Source of the DNA: Bremerella sp. JC817 | GTDB taxonomy: Bacteria; Planctomycetota; Planctomycetia; Pirellulales; Pirellulaceae | Assembly: GCF_040718835.1 (NCBI RefSeq) | Contig: NZ_JBFEFG010000267.1 | Coordinates: 1 to 64,000 of the forward strand | Direction: 5' to 3' | DNA: 64,000 bases | Part shown: piece after piece, positions 28,034 to 36,058 of the stretch | Numbering within the stretch: position 1 is the first letter of the stretch | Layout of the letters: every line of letters begins with the position of its first letter | Translations under genes and position numbers: made by a program | Notes under the pieces: model-generated | Told to the model about the DNA's origin: nothing | The model's input: the letters and a program-made list of their open reading frames with translations, nothing else | Databases searched by the model: none

Positions 28034-28903
28034 TTAACCAGCGCGACGATTGGAATCGGCTGCGTTGTCTTTCTCGTCCGACAGAACGCGAAGTTGTGGA
28101 CGACTGACATCCATACCACGACCGCGGCTGCGTCCCTGAATGAAGCCACGTTCACTATCGGCCAGGAAGGTCGCGAAGTGCAACGCGGGGCTCTGAGGGA
28201 ACTCGCGTCGAACCCGCTCCAGGGCTTCGCGGTTGGTCAAGTTCGAGCGGAAGATGATTCGGTAAGCTCGCTTCAGTTCCGAAAGCTGTTCCGGCGAATA
28301 GCCGCTTCGCTTCAAACCAATCGTGTTCAAACCAACGACCAGACTGCTGCAACCATCGACCGTGACGAACGGTGCGACGTCCTGAACGACGTGGGCCTGA
28401 CCGCCAACCATGGCGTTTCGGCCGACACGGCAGAACTGGTGCACAGCGACGGCACCACTGACGTAGGCTCGGTCTTCGATGACGACGTGGCCACCCAACA
28501 TGACGTTGTTGGTGATGATCGTGTTGCTACCAATGATGGTGTCGTGGCCGACATGGGCCTGGACCATCAGCAGGTTGTTGTCGCCGATGACGGTATTCTT
28601 GCCAGGAGCCAAACCGCGATGAACGGTAACGAACTCTCGGAAGACATTGCCCGTACCAATAATGACTTCCCCCAGCTCCACCCCAGCGCGAAGATGCTGA
28701 GGAGGTCCGCCGATGACGGCGTGTTCATGGACCTTGTTGTTGGCCCCCAGAGTGGTCCCCTTTTTGATCGACGCAAAGGAGTTAATCTGGCATCCATCCC
28801 CGACTTTCGTGTTTTCTTCAATGACGCAGAACGGTCCGATCGTGACATCGTGGCCGATTTCCGCGGTAGCATGAACGATTGCGGAAGGGTGGATCTGAGT
28901 CAC
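28034..28903 (-). CDS. lpxA: Acyl-ACP--UDP-N-acetylglucosamine O-acyltransferase LpxA
   Basis: About 289 residues, close to the usual 260-270 plus a short charged tail. It transfers a 3-hydroxyacyl chain from ACP to UDP-GlcNAc, the first step of lipid A synthesis. The N-terminal half shows left-handed parallel beta-helix hexapeptide repeats (IHPSAIVHATAEIGHDVTIGPFCVI, VIGDNNLLMVQAHVGHDTIIGSNTIITNNVMLGGHVVIED). The helical C-terminus includes GLNTIGLKRSGYSPEQLSELKRAYR, typical of LpxA rather than LpxD. I chose GTG 28903, with AAAGGA six bases upstream and VTQIHPSA at the expected N-terminus. Its presence implies lipopolysaccharide. No other lpx gene is in the window. Confidence 0.95.
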   Translation of the reverse strand: MTQIHPSAIVHATAEIGHDVTIGPFCVIEENTKVGDGCQINSFASIKKGTTLGANNKVHEHAVIGGPPQHLRAGVELGEVIIGTGNVFREFVTVHRGLAPGKNTVIGDNNLLMVQAHVGHDTIIGSNTIITNNVMLGGHVVIEDRAYVSGAVAVHQFCRVGRNAMVGGQAHVVQDVAPFVTVDGCSSLVVGLNTIGLKRSGYSPEQLSELKRAYRIIFRSNLTNREALERVRREFPQSPALHFATFLADSERGFIQGRSRGRGMDVSRPQLRVLSDEKDNAADSNRRAG

Positions 28904-29228
28904 AGCAAATCCTTTTGCTGAAGGTCGAAGATGGGTATTGCGATTCCAGGGCGACGAGGAAAAGAGGCCATCCTGGCTGTCTGATCCGCGCGTCAACGCT
29001 CCTAGATAAGCTATATCGGTAAAATCTGTCTAGCCCGATCGATCGAAACCAATTATTTGCTACGGACTTCCGCTCTAAATTGCGATAGCAATGCTGTGCC
29101 AGCACGGTCAATCTTAGCAGTCCCAGGAAGAGGTAGCTGTCCGGGGTCGTGTCAAATCGGGGGCGTTTCCATATAATCTAGGCACGTTCCCAAGCCCATT
29201 TTGCGTCTTTTACCACGAATGTGAGACC
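28904..29228. other. Divergent intergenic region between lpxA and the TPR gene
   Basis: About 325 bases with no gene that I can support. It contains the promoter listed at 29149-29177 for the TPR gene. The lpxA promoter must also lie here but is not obvious. Confidence 0.5.
29149..29177 (+). promoter_or_regulatory. Sigma70-type promoter of the TPR gene
   Basis: GTGTCA (29149-29154), a 17-base spacer, then a perfect TATAAT (29172-29177). The predicted start of transcription is about 45 bases before the ATG at 29229. Confidence 0.55.
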
Positions 29229-29567
29229 ATGTCTGATACGTCTACCCTTTACAGCGAAGGCGAAAAGCTGCGAGACGAAGGGAAATACGAGGAAGCGATC
29301 GAGAAATTCAAAGCGGTCCTGGCCGAGAAACCAGAACACGTTCTCTCGCACATGGCCCTGGCCGTCACTTACGGCAACTTGAACCAGTTTGCCGAGGCTT
29401 GCTATCACGCCGAAACGGCCTGCCAGCTCGAGCCAGGTGATCCGTTCAACTTCACCGCTTTGAGCGTCACCTACCAAAAGGCTTTTGAGGTGACTCGCGA
29501 TCCGGTGTACATCGAGAAAGCAGAGCAAGCCAAGCACCACTCGGACGCCTCCCGAGGCGGGATGTAG
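29229..29567 (+). CDS. Small TPR protein
   Basis: 112 residues, consisting of about three tetratricopeptide-type helical pairs (STLYSEGEKLRDEGKYEEAIEKFKAVLAEKPEH; HVLSHMALAVTYGNLNQFAEACYHAETACQLEP; FTALSVTYQKAFEVTRDPVYIEKAEQAKHH). No signal peptide is present, so it is cytoplasmic. TPRs mediate protein-protein contacts; the partner is unknown. It faces the KaiC-like ATPase gene with 9 bases between stops. Confidence 0.85.
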   Translation: MSDTSTLYSEGEKLRDEGKYEEAIEKFKAVLAEKPEHVLSHMALAVTYGNLNQFAEACYHAETACQLEPGDPFNFTALSVTYQKAFEVTRDPVYIEKAEQAKHHSDASRGGM

Positions 29568-29576
29568 TTCGCTCGG

Positions 29577-30461
29577 TTAGCCATCGATCTGAATGCCAGC
29601 GTCGTCGATGTGGTACGGGATAATCTCGTCGGTCGCGGCGCTGCCACGATGCTTGCTGATATAGATCGCTCGGCGGATCTTCGTTCCGTCGAGGATCTTT
29701 CCCATATAGATCACGGTATTCGCACCGCTGATCAGGTCTCCCTCGTCCAGGTTTCGCGAGATCAATTGATCGAGCATCGCTTCTTTGGACGTCTGTAGCA
29801 TCATGCAGCCGATTTCTTCCGTTGCATAACAATGCTTTTCGGCCATCTCGCTGTTCTTACGGAACGTCTGCCGGAACAAGTCGCGAGCCACCCACATCGG
29901 GTCTTTTCGCAGCACCTGGTGGTAGACGTACTCGAACAATTCGATCTGAATCGATTCGGCAGGCACGTCGACTGGTTCCAGGCCATCGATCACCACCCGG
30001 CGGCAACCATGAGCGAAGTTGCCATACAGAAAGCCAATCGTCGTAGCGAGCTTCTCGTTGATCTGACGCTGCCAGTGACCGAGTTCGTCCCAGTCCATAT
30101 CGCGCCGCGAGACCCGTTTGCCCTGATAGTCGAAGACGTGCAGCATTTCGCCGCGGGTCAATTCGGTCTCGAAGAAGTTGTCGAGCTCGGGCACCTGGTT
30201 CGAGTTAGCCGCGACCGGTTTCCACCCGAACATCCGGTCGGCGTATTCGACATGGCTTTGCGAATCGCCCCGGGTGCTCATATCGAAGAACACCCCTTTG
30301 TGACCATCGACAGCCTGACCGGCATGAGCGAAATGAACACCCATTTGGGTTTTGCCGATTCCGGTTGCTCCGATAACCAGAGTCAACGTGCCAGGAATCA
30401 GCCCGCCCCCAAGATGGTCGTCGAGTTTAGGAATACCGGTCGTTTGTCGGGCAGCAGGCAT
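29577..30461 (-). CDS. KaiC/RadA-like RecA-fold ATPase (single domain)
   Basis: 294 residues. The RecA/KaiC fold is recognisable from TTGIPKLDDHLGGGLIPGTLTLVIGATGIGKT, the classic KaiC/Rad55 opening with Walker A GATGIGKT near residue 32, a Walker B-like strand (RRVVIDGLEPV) and a C-terminal GANTVIYMGKILDGTKIRRAIYISKHRG block like the KaiC LKMR loop. It has one ATPase domain rather than the two of cyanobacterial KaiC, and no kaiA/kaiB is visible. The family includes signalling and gas-vesicle or circadian-like ATPases; the role here is unknown. It is cytoplasmic and convergent with the small TPR gene. Confidence 0.85.
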   Translation of the reverse strand: MPAARQTTGIPKLDDHLGGGLIPGTLTLVIGATGIGKTQMGVHFAHAGQAVDGHKGVFFDMSTRGDSQSHVEYADRMFGWKPVAANSNQVPELDNFFETELTRGEMLHVFDYQGKRVSRRDMDWDELGHWQRQINEKLATTIGFLYGNFAHGCRRVVIDGLEPVDVPAESIQIELFEYVYHQVLRKDPMWVARDLFRQTFRKNSEMAEKHCYATEEIGCMMLQTSKEAMLDQLISRNLDEGDLISGANTVIYMGKILDGTKIRRAIYISKHRGSAATDEIIPYHIDDAGIQIDG

Positions 30462-30558
30462 GGCACAGGGTCTGTCGGTGGCGCAAGAAACTGGATGGTA
30501 CAGTTACAGCGTACCAATCCACTTCCCGTCCGCCCAGCAGACCCTATGGCAGGTATGC

Positions 30559-31563
30559 CTACTCGGAACCGATCGTTCCCTTGGCGGTCGTCTTTACGCG
30601 GCACAGGTACATATCTGCAGTCATGTACAACGTACCATCAGGACCAAATGCACAGTTCGCGGTTCGCTCGCCAGTGCTAATTCGTCCCAATTGTTTCCCG
30701 TCGGCAGTGACAACAACCACGCCGCCTGGGGCCGTGATCCACAGCGTGCCGTCGGTATCGACCTTCAAACCATCGCAGCTTCCAGGACGCTTGCCCTTCC
30801 ACTCGGCGGCATCATAAACCTTCTTGGACTCGCCCAGCTTGCCGTCCTCTTGGATCGGAAATGCTTTGACGAAACATTCCTGCGAGTCGGCCACGTACAG
30901 CGTGCTGCCATCTGGCGACAATGCGATGCCGTTGGGGCGTGGGCATTCCTTGGTGAGCAGCGTCAACTTGCCATCCTTCGCCAACCGATAGACGCCGCAG
31001 TAGTCGAGCTCGGCTTCTTTGCCGTTCAACCCGCCGGGCAAGCCGTAAGGAGGATCGGTGAAGTAAAGATCGCCATTGGCGTGAAAGATCAGATCGTTCG
31101 GGCTGTTGAGTCGCTTTCCTTCGTAGTGCGAAACCAGCACCTTGCGTTCGCCATCGACGATCTGCGTAATGTTGCGATCGCCGTGGCAGCACATCGTCAG
31201 GTTACCTTCCGGCGAGAATGCCAGACCGTTGGTGCCTGGTTCCTGACCTTCAAACTTCGGCATGCCAGTGTATCCAGCAGGCTGCATGAAGACGTCGGTT
31301 CCCTTGCCCGGCTTGTACTTAACGATCCGATTGTTGGGAATGTCGCTGAACAGCAAATACCCTTCCGGAGCCCAGACAGGTCCTTCCGACCACTCGAATC
31401 CATCAGCCAGAACTTCGATCTTGGCATCAGGGGCAACCAACTTGTCGAATGCTGGATCGAGACGTTCGATCTCGCCAATCGTCTTTTTCACATCGTCGGC
31501 AACAACTGGGGCGGCAATCGCCGCGCATAGAGCGAGTGCGAGGCTGAGGGGGGAAAAACGCAT
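30559..31563 (-). CDS. Secreted SMP-30/gluconolactonase family protein
   Basis: 334 residues. A signal peptide (LALALCAAIAAPVVADD) precedes a six-bladed SMP-30/gluconolactonase propeller: FEWSEGPVWAPEGYLLFSDIPNNRI, GTNGLAFSPEGNLTMCCHGDRNI, LNSPNDLIFHANGDLYFTDPPYGLPGG, RPNGIALSPDGSTLYVADS, SCDGLKVDTDGTLWITAPGGV. The Glu, Asn and Asp positions that bind the divalent metal in this family (SEGP, SPNDL, the blade Asp) look present. The family hydrolyses sugar lactones such as gluconolactone; the exact substrate is not deducible. Export fits extracellular sugar oxidation. Confidence 0.88.
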   Translation of the reverse strand: MRFSPLSLALALCAAIAAPVVADDVKKTIGEIERLDPAFDKLVAPDAKIEVLADGFEWSEGPVWAPEGYLLFSDIPNNRIVKYKPGKGTDVFMQPAGYTGMPKFEGQEPGTNGLAFSPEGNLTMCCHGDRNITQIVDGERKVLVSHYEGKRLNSPNDLIFHANGDLYFTDPPYGLPGGLNGKEAELDYCGVYRLAKDGKLTLLTKECPRPNGIALSPDGSTLYVADSQECFVKAFPIQEDGKLGESKKVYDAAEWKGKRPGSCDGLKVDTDGTLWITAPGGVVVVTADGKQLGRISTGERTANCAFGPDGTLYMTADMYLCRVKTTAKGTIGSE

Positions 31564-31650
31564 GGGCGGGATCTCCAGGGGGCAGAGAAATTGGGTTGGT
31601 GAATGAAGAATAGGGAAATTAATCCTAACTCGCTAAGGCGGGCATGGCAA

Positions 31651-31869
31651 TTAACCCGGTGTCGGGGCGAAAAATTGATAGAACCGGAACGATCCGCCCG
31701 GTAAATGTTCGCGATGGCTCTGCCCCATGAAGATCGGCTGACCTCTAATGATGAAGCCGAAAATCGGCCAACGCCAGCCTGATCCGCGAACTTGATCCCA
31801 GAGATTCGCACGATCATTGTCAAAGCCGACAGCAAACGCGCGATCTAGGCCGCCTCTTCCTGCAGGCAC
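31651..31869 (-). CDS. Possible small protein overlapping the efflux-pump stop
   Basis: A 72-codon frame starts with GTG 25 bases inside the end of the Bcr/CflA gene. Its second half is aromatic-rich and protein-like (GSGWRWPIFGFIIRGQPIFMGQSHREHLPGGSFRFYQFF), and codon choice there (TTC, GGC, ATC, CAG) matches the neighbours. No ribosome-binding site or family is recognisable. It could be a small translationally coupled protein, a decayed gene end, or chance. Confidence 0.3.
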   Translation of the reverse strand: MPAGRGGLDRAFAVGFDNDRANLWDQVRGSGWRWPIFGFIIRGQPIFMGQSHREHLPGGSFRFYQFFAPTPG

Positions 31870-33083
31870 GTTTCTTCAGTACCGGGGAAGGTGAGGAACG
31901 CGATCGAAATCGCTGCCAGGCTACTCAGTCCGATCACCATGACCATGGGCATCGCGGTGCCGTTCGCCGTCAGGCCAATCACCAGGGCCGCGACCGTGCC
32001 GAAACCAAACTGACACGCCCCAAGCATCGCGGCGGCTGTGCCTGCGATCTTGCCTTGCGATTCCAATGCTAACACCGCAGCAATCGGCATCACGAACGCC
32101 AGCGAAACGATGATCATGAAGAGCAAGACCGAAAGCAGAACGACATTCAGTGCACCGGTCAGTTGTAAGGTGACCAGCAACATGGCGGCCATCGTGTACG
32201 CAACCAATCCGGAACGGACGATGTTCTCTGCCTGGAAACGCCCGATCAACCGCGGAGCAATCTGAGCTCCGATGAGCAGCCCAACCGCATTGGTAGCAAA
32301 GAGCACGCTATACATCGTCGGCGACAGTCCATACAGGTTGATGAAGATGAACGACGATCCGGTGAGGTATGCGTAGAAGCCTGCCTGGGCCAGAGAAAGA
32401 GCCGCCACGTACGGCATGTATTGTCGGCTGAGCAGCAGCCCGCCGTAGTTGCGAATCGCCACCAAGGGATGGCTCGACGTACGCTGGGCTTCCAATCGCG
32501 TTTCCGGCAAGGCAACCGCCACCATCACAATGCATGCCAGGCCGAAGAAGGTAAGAAAAACGAATAGCCATTGCCAAGGTGCCACCAGCAAAATAGCCGA
32601 GCCGATCAGAGGTGCGACGATCGGCGCCAGCCCCAGCACCAGCATCATCATGGCCACCAGCATCGCCGCCGTTTTGCCACGGTACAAATCACGCACCACC
32701 GCCATTCCCACGACTCGTCCAATTGCCCCGCCCAGGCCTTGGATGAAACGCAGCAAGAGCAGTTGCTCTCCGGTTTGCACGAAGGCACATCCCAGCGAAG
32801 CGATCGTGAAGAGAACCAGACCGACAAAGATCATCGGCTTCCGTCCCAATCGATCGGATGTCGGTCCATAAAACAATTGCCCCAGCATCAGCCCGCCGAG
32901 GAAAGTCATCAGGCTAAGCTGGCCGGTTCCTTCATCAATCCGCAGCGACTCGACAATCTGCGGCATCCCAGGCAGATAAAGATCAATCGACATCGGCCCC
33001 AACGCCCCGAGCACACCCAGCACAGGCGCGATCAGCCAAGGTGAAAGCTGCGGAGGAGTTTCGGTCGGGCTCGAGGATTGCAT
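31845..33083 (-). CDS. Bcr/CflA family drug-efflux MFS transporter
   Basis: 412 residues with about 12 membrane segments. It resembles the Bcr/CflA subfamily of proton-driven multidrug antiporters: LGALGPMSIDLYLPGMPQIVESL at the start of TM1, the MFS motif A loop (GQLFYGPTSDRLGRKPMIFVGLVLF), and RFIQGLGGAIGRVVGMAVVRDLYRG. It sits in the inner membrane and probably exports bicyclomycin- or chloramphenicol-like compounds; specificity cannot be read. It is divergent from a TetR regulator, the standard arrangement for a repressor-controlled pump. Confidence 0.92.
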   Translation of the reverse strand: MQSSSPTETPPQLSPWLIAPVLGVLGALGPMSIDLYLPGMPQIVESLRIDEGTGQLSLMTFLGGLMLGQLFYGPTSDRLGRKPMIFVGLVLFTIASLGCAFVQTGEQLLLLRFIQGLGGAIGRVVGMAVVRDLYRGKTAAMLVAMMMLVLGLAPIVAPLIGSAILLVAPWQWLFVFLTFFGLACIVMVAVALPETRLEAQRTSSHPLVAIRNYGGLLLSRQYMPYVAALSLAQAGFYAYLTGSSFIFINLYGLSPTMYSVLFATNAVGLLIGAQIAPRLIGRFQAENIVRSGLVAYTMAAMLLVTLQLTGALNVVLLSVLLFMIIVSLAFVMPIAAVLALESQGKIAGTAAAMLGACQFGFGTVAALVIGLTANGTAMPMVMVIGLSSLAAISIAFLTFPGTEETCLQEEAA

Positions 33084-33120
33084 GGCGACTTCAAGGGAAA
33101 GAACTTGTCTTTGTCATTTG

Positions 33121-33136
33121 GAAACGGTATCGTTTC
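33121..33136. promoter_or_regulatory. Palindromic operator candidate between efflux pump and TetR gene
   Basis: GAAACGGTATCGTTTC has perfect 6-base arms (GAAACG / CGTTTC) around GTAT and lies 38 bases before the pump start and 44 bases before the TetR start. A degenerate copy (AGAACCGTATTGCTTA, 10 of 16 matching) follows at about 33142-33157. Size, symmetry and position fit a TetR-family operator controlling both genes. Confidence 0.55.
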
Positions 33137-33179
33137 TTAAATAGAACCGTATTGCTTAGCTACCTAAAAGTCAACGCCA

Positions 33180-33821
33180 ATGCCCCTGCGATCTTCCACA
33201 TCGACGTCTCGCTCTAAACCAGGTCGCCCGCCGGTTTACTCGGAAGAAGAGCGATCGCAGCTCTTGTTGCGGGCAGCCGAAGAGGCATTCACCACCATCG
33301 GCTATGGAGCGGCCACCATGGAAGAGATCGCTCGCCTGGCTGGCATGTCGAAGAAGACTCTATACGCCCTCTTCCCTGATAAAGAGAGTCTGTTCGAAGG
33401 TGTCGTCGGTTCGCTGGGTGATTGCCCCTGGGAGAATCCAGAAGCGCCCCCTCTCCTTCCACCAGCTGAAGAACTCCGGCGACGCTTGCTGGCGATGGTC
33501 ACGTTTATCCTCTCACCCCGCCAGATCCGTCTGACACGACTGTTGATCGCCGAAGCGGAACGGACACCGAAGCTGGCCCACGACTTCCATCAACGGGTGA
33601 TCTCGAAGGGGCGACAGTTTTTGAAAGAGGCGATTCGCCAGGCAGCCGACGCAGGCATCGGCCCGAAGGTCGAAGACTACGAACAGTGGAGCTCGACCGT
33701 CTTAGGTGCGGCGTTGGCTCGCCATCATTTAAGTGCCCTGTTCGGCAAAGCCCACCGCGCCCCCAAGGCCCAGGTTGAAGCACAAGTCGACACTGCTCTG
33801 CGAGCTTTTGGCTACCTTTAG
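33180..33821 (+). CDS. TetR/AcrR family transcriptional regulator
   Basis: 213 residues. A basic N-terminus precedes the TetR helix-turn-helix (LLLRAAEEAFTTIGYGAATMEEIARLAGMSKKTLYALFPDKESLFEGVV). The helical C-terminal ligand and dimer domain resembles AcrR-type C-terminal domains (LTRLLIAEAERTPKLAHDFHQRVISKGRQFLKEAIRQAADAG). It most likely represses the divergent Bcr/CflA pump and itself and is released by a substrate of the pump. That regulation is inferred from gene order and the intervening palindrome. Confidence 0.92.
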   Translation: MPLRSSTSTSRSKPGRPPVYSEEERSQLLLRAAEEAFTTIGYGAATMEEIARLAGMSKKTLYALFPDKESLFEGVVGSLGDCPWENPEAPPLLPPAEELRRRLLAMVTFILSPRQIRLTRLLIAEAERTPKLAHDFHQRVISKGRQFLKEAIRQAADAGIGPKVEDYEQWSSTVLGAALARHHLSALFGKAHRAPKAQVEAQVDTALRAFGYL

Positions 33822-33997
33822 CATGTCGATTCAAGCGGCATACATGTCACCTGAATTGACACGCCAAACTCCCCATTCAGGGCATTTTCTTGTCGCATTT
33901 GCGGGTCCTATCGGCCACAATGGGTAATGGAATGCATTTTGCTTGATGCTTTTTGTAATTTCTTGGCTCGACGAACCTCTTCCCATTTGGCCGACCC

Positions 33998-35944
33998 ATG
34001 CAACCACTCCCCTCGCAGCAATTGCCTGCTTCGGACAGCCAATCCATTCCCCAAATCGAAACCTACGACGAAGCTCCGCGCGGGCTACTGAAGCGTTTGG
34101 CTCACTCGGCCTACCATTCGGCCGCGTTCCTGACGTCATTCATCTTTCACTTTGCGTTGATCATGGTGTTGGCGATGTTCACGCTGACCAGCCAACAACG
34201 CACGCAACCGCTGATCACGGTTATCGAGCCGGACATGGTCCAAGACCTGGATACGTTCGAGATCGAACTCGACCAGCTCGACGTCGTCTCGACCGAGATG
34301 GCGACCGCCAGCATGCCGGTGTCGGAAATGGGCATGGCCGGAGAAGCGATCGCTTCGATGTCGGCCCCGGTCCTGCAGCAAGAGGCCCTCGATCCGACCG
34401 AGACGGTTCGCGTCGAGCTATCCGACATCGCCATGATCTCAACCGACAGCGATTCGCTCATCCGCGAGATTCCCTCTGGCACGATCGGCTCGGCTCAGGA
34501 AGTGGTCTCGAACTATCAGGAAGCGATGGACCAGATCACCCAGGAACTGATCTGGATGATGTCAAAGAACAAGGTTCTAGTGATCTGGCTCTTCGACCAG
34601 TCGGAAAGCATGAAGGATGACCAGCAGCGAATCCGCGAACGCATCGGTCGTGTCTACACCGAGATCGGCCTGACGGAAGAAGGCCAGGGCGACGTGTTGA
34701 CCACAGCGGTAACCAGTTACGGCCAAGGCTTCCAGCAACTCACCCAGGCCCCCACTTCCAACCTTTCTGAAATTCAGTCGGCGATCGATGCGATTCAGAT
34801 CGATCAGTCTGGCGAAGAGATGGCCTGTTCCGCTGTGATGGAAGCCTTGTCGCGGCATCGTAAGTATGCCCAGATCGCCGATCGTAAGGTGGCGTTGATC
34901 ATGGTCACCGACGAAAGCGGCAACATGAATGATAACGGTGCCCAGCTCGAAAACGCCATCAAGATGGCACAGCAAATGGACTGCCGCTTGTTCGTGATGG
35001 GGCGCGAAGCGATGTTTGGCTATCCCTATGCCCACTACGAATGGCGTCACCCATTCAGTGGTGAAATGCATCTGCTGAGGATCGATCGCGGGCCCGAAAC
35101 GGCCTACGTCGAACAGCTTCAAACCGATGGCTATGGCAAACGCTGGGATGCGATGACCAGCGGGTTTGGTCCGTACGAACAAGTCCGTCTGGCCAAAGAA
35201 ACAGGTGGCCGCTTCTTCATGCTGCCAGGGCAAGAGGACGACATCCACTACGTCACCGACCGCAAGTACGACGCCAAGACGATGGACTTCTATCGCCCTG
35301 ACCTGCGACCTCGCGCCGCCCAGGTTGCCGAGATCAAGGGAGACGCCCTGAAGAGCCTGGTAACGAATGTTGTGTACGACCTGAATCCATTCCAGGAAGA
35401 CCGCAAGGAAGTGCTGACCATTCGCCATTGGTACAGCAAAGATCCCGACGAAATGGCCAAGCAGGTTCGCAAAGAACAAGCCGACGTGATCCCATACGGG
35501 CAATATCTCGACAAGGCAATCAAGGTTCTCGAAAAGAACCGCGACCTGCGTGATGCGTCGACCTCGCTGCGCTGGCAAGCAAACTACGACCTGATGCTCG
35601 GGCAGCTGTATGCCTACCGCTGTCGAGCCTATGAGTATGTCGTCAGCAGCGAGATGTTCCTGAAGAACCCAACTCCGCCCGATCCGAAGCGTGAACCTTA
35701 CATGGAGTTCCGCGGCTGGGAACTACGAACGAACTCGAAACTGGTCGCCGCCGACAAGACGCAGGACGACGCCGATCGGGCGAAGGAACTTCTCACCTTC
35801 GTAACCAAAGAATACGCCGGAACCCCATGGGCAACGCGAGCTGCCTGGGAAGTCAAACGCGGCTTCGGCTCTGGCCTGCGTCCGTACTACTTCGATACCC
35901 GTCGTCGCAAGAGCGACAAGAAAGTGCCGATTCCGAAGCTGTAA
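33998..35944 (+). CDS. Membrane-anchored von Willebrand factor A (VWA) domain protein
   Basis: 648 residues. One membrane segment lies at about 47-66 (FLTSFIFHFALIMVLAMFTL), preceded by a short cytoplasmic N-terminus. The VWA domain (about 185-400) starts VLVIWLFDQSESMKDDQQRI, giving a DxSxS metal-ion-dependent adhesion motif (DQSES), followed by VALIMVTDESGNMNDNGAQL and CRLFVMGREAMFGY. The C-terminal ~240 residues are helical and charged, without a recognised domain. VWA domains bind ligands through Mg2+. The upstream gene is the TetR regulator. A strong hairpin terminator separates this gene from ilvB. Confidence 0.85.
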   Translation: MQPLPSQQLPASDSQSIPQIETYDEAPRGLLKRLAHSAYHSAAFLTSFIFHFALIMVLAMFTLTSQQRTQPLITVIEPDMVQDLDTFEIELDQLDVVSTEMATASMPVSEMGMAGEAIASMSAPVLQQEALDPTETVRVELSDIAMISTDSDSLIREIPSGTIGSAQEVVSNYQEAMDQITQELIWMMSKNKVLVIWLFDQSESMKDDQQRIRERIGRVYTEIGLTEEGQGDVLTTAVTSYGQGFQQLTQAPTSNLSEIQSAIDAIQIDQSGEEMACSAVMEALSRHRKYAQIADRKVALIMVTDESGNMNDNGAQLENAIKMAQQMDCRLFVMGREAMFGYPYAHYEWRHPFSGEMHLLRIDRGPETAYVEQLQTDGYGKRWDAMTSGFGPYEQVRLAKETGGRFFMLPGQEDDIHYVTDRKYDAKTMDFYRPDLRPRAAQVAEIKGDALKSLVTNVVYDLNPFQEDRKEVLTIRHWYSKDPDEMAKQVRKEQADVIPYGQYLDKAIKVLEKNRDLRDASTSLRWQANYDLMLGQLYAYRCRAYEYVVSSEMFLKNPTPPDPKREPYMEFRGWELRTNSKLVAADKTQDDADRAKELLTFVTKEYAGTPWATRAAWEVKRGFGSGLRPYYFDTRRRKSDKKVPIPKL

Positions 35945-35968
35945 TCGGCGCGAGCAAGATGCGACAAC

Positions 35969-36032
35969 CGGCCATCCACTTCTGATGGCCGCGCAGCAAA
36001 ACGGGGAACGATTGCTCGTTCCCCGTTGGCAT
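35969..36032. terminator. Tandem hairpins, probable bidirectional terminator between VWA gene and ilvB
   Basis: The first hairpin is CGGCCATC (35969-35976) / GATGGCCG (35984-35991). The second is a perfect 12-base stem AACGGGGAACGA (36000-36011) / TCGTTCCCCGTT (36016-36027) with TTGC loop, flanked by a modest T-rich tail on each strand. It lies between two convergent stops. Confidence 0.75.
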
Positions 36033-36058
36033 TTCTTGATGGACGATCAACTCGTCGA

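Noticed and set aside
33943-34620. 225-codon plus-strand open frame overlapping the VWA gene
   Set aside because: Out of frame with the VWA domain; composition is Arg/Asp/Gly-rich shadow of the real gene.
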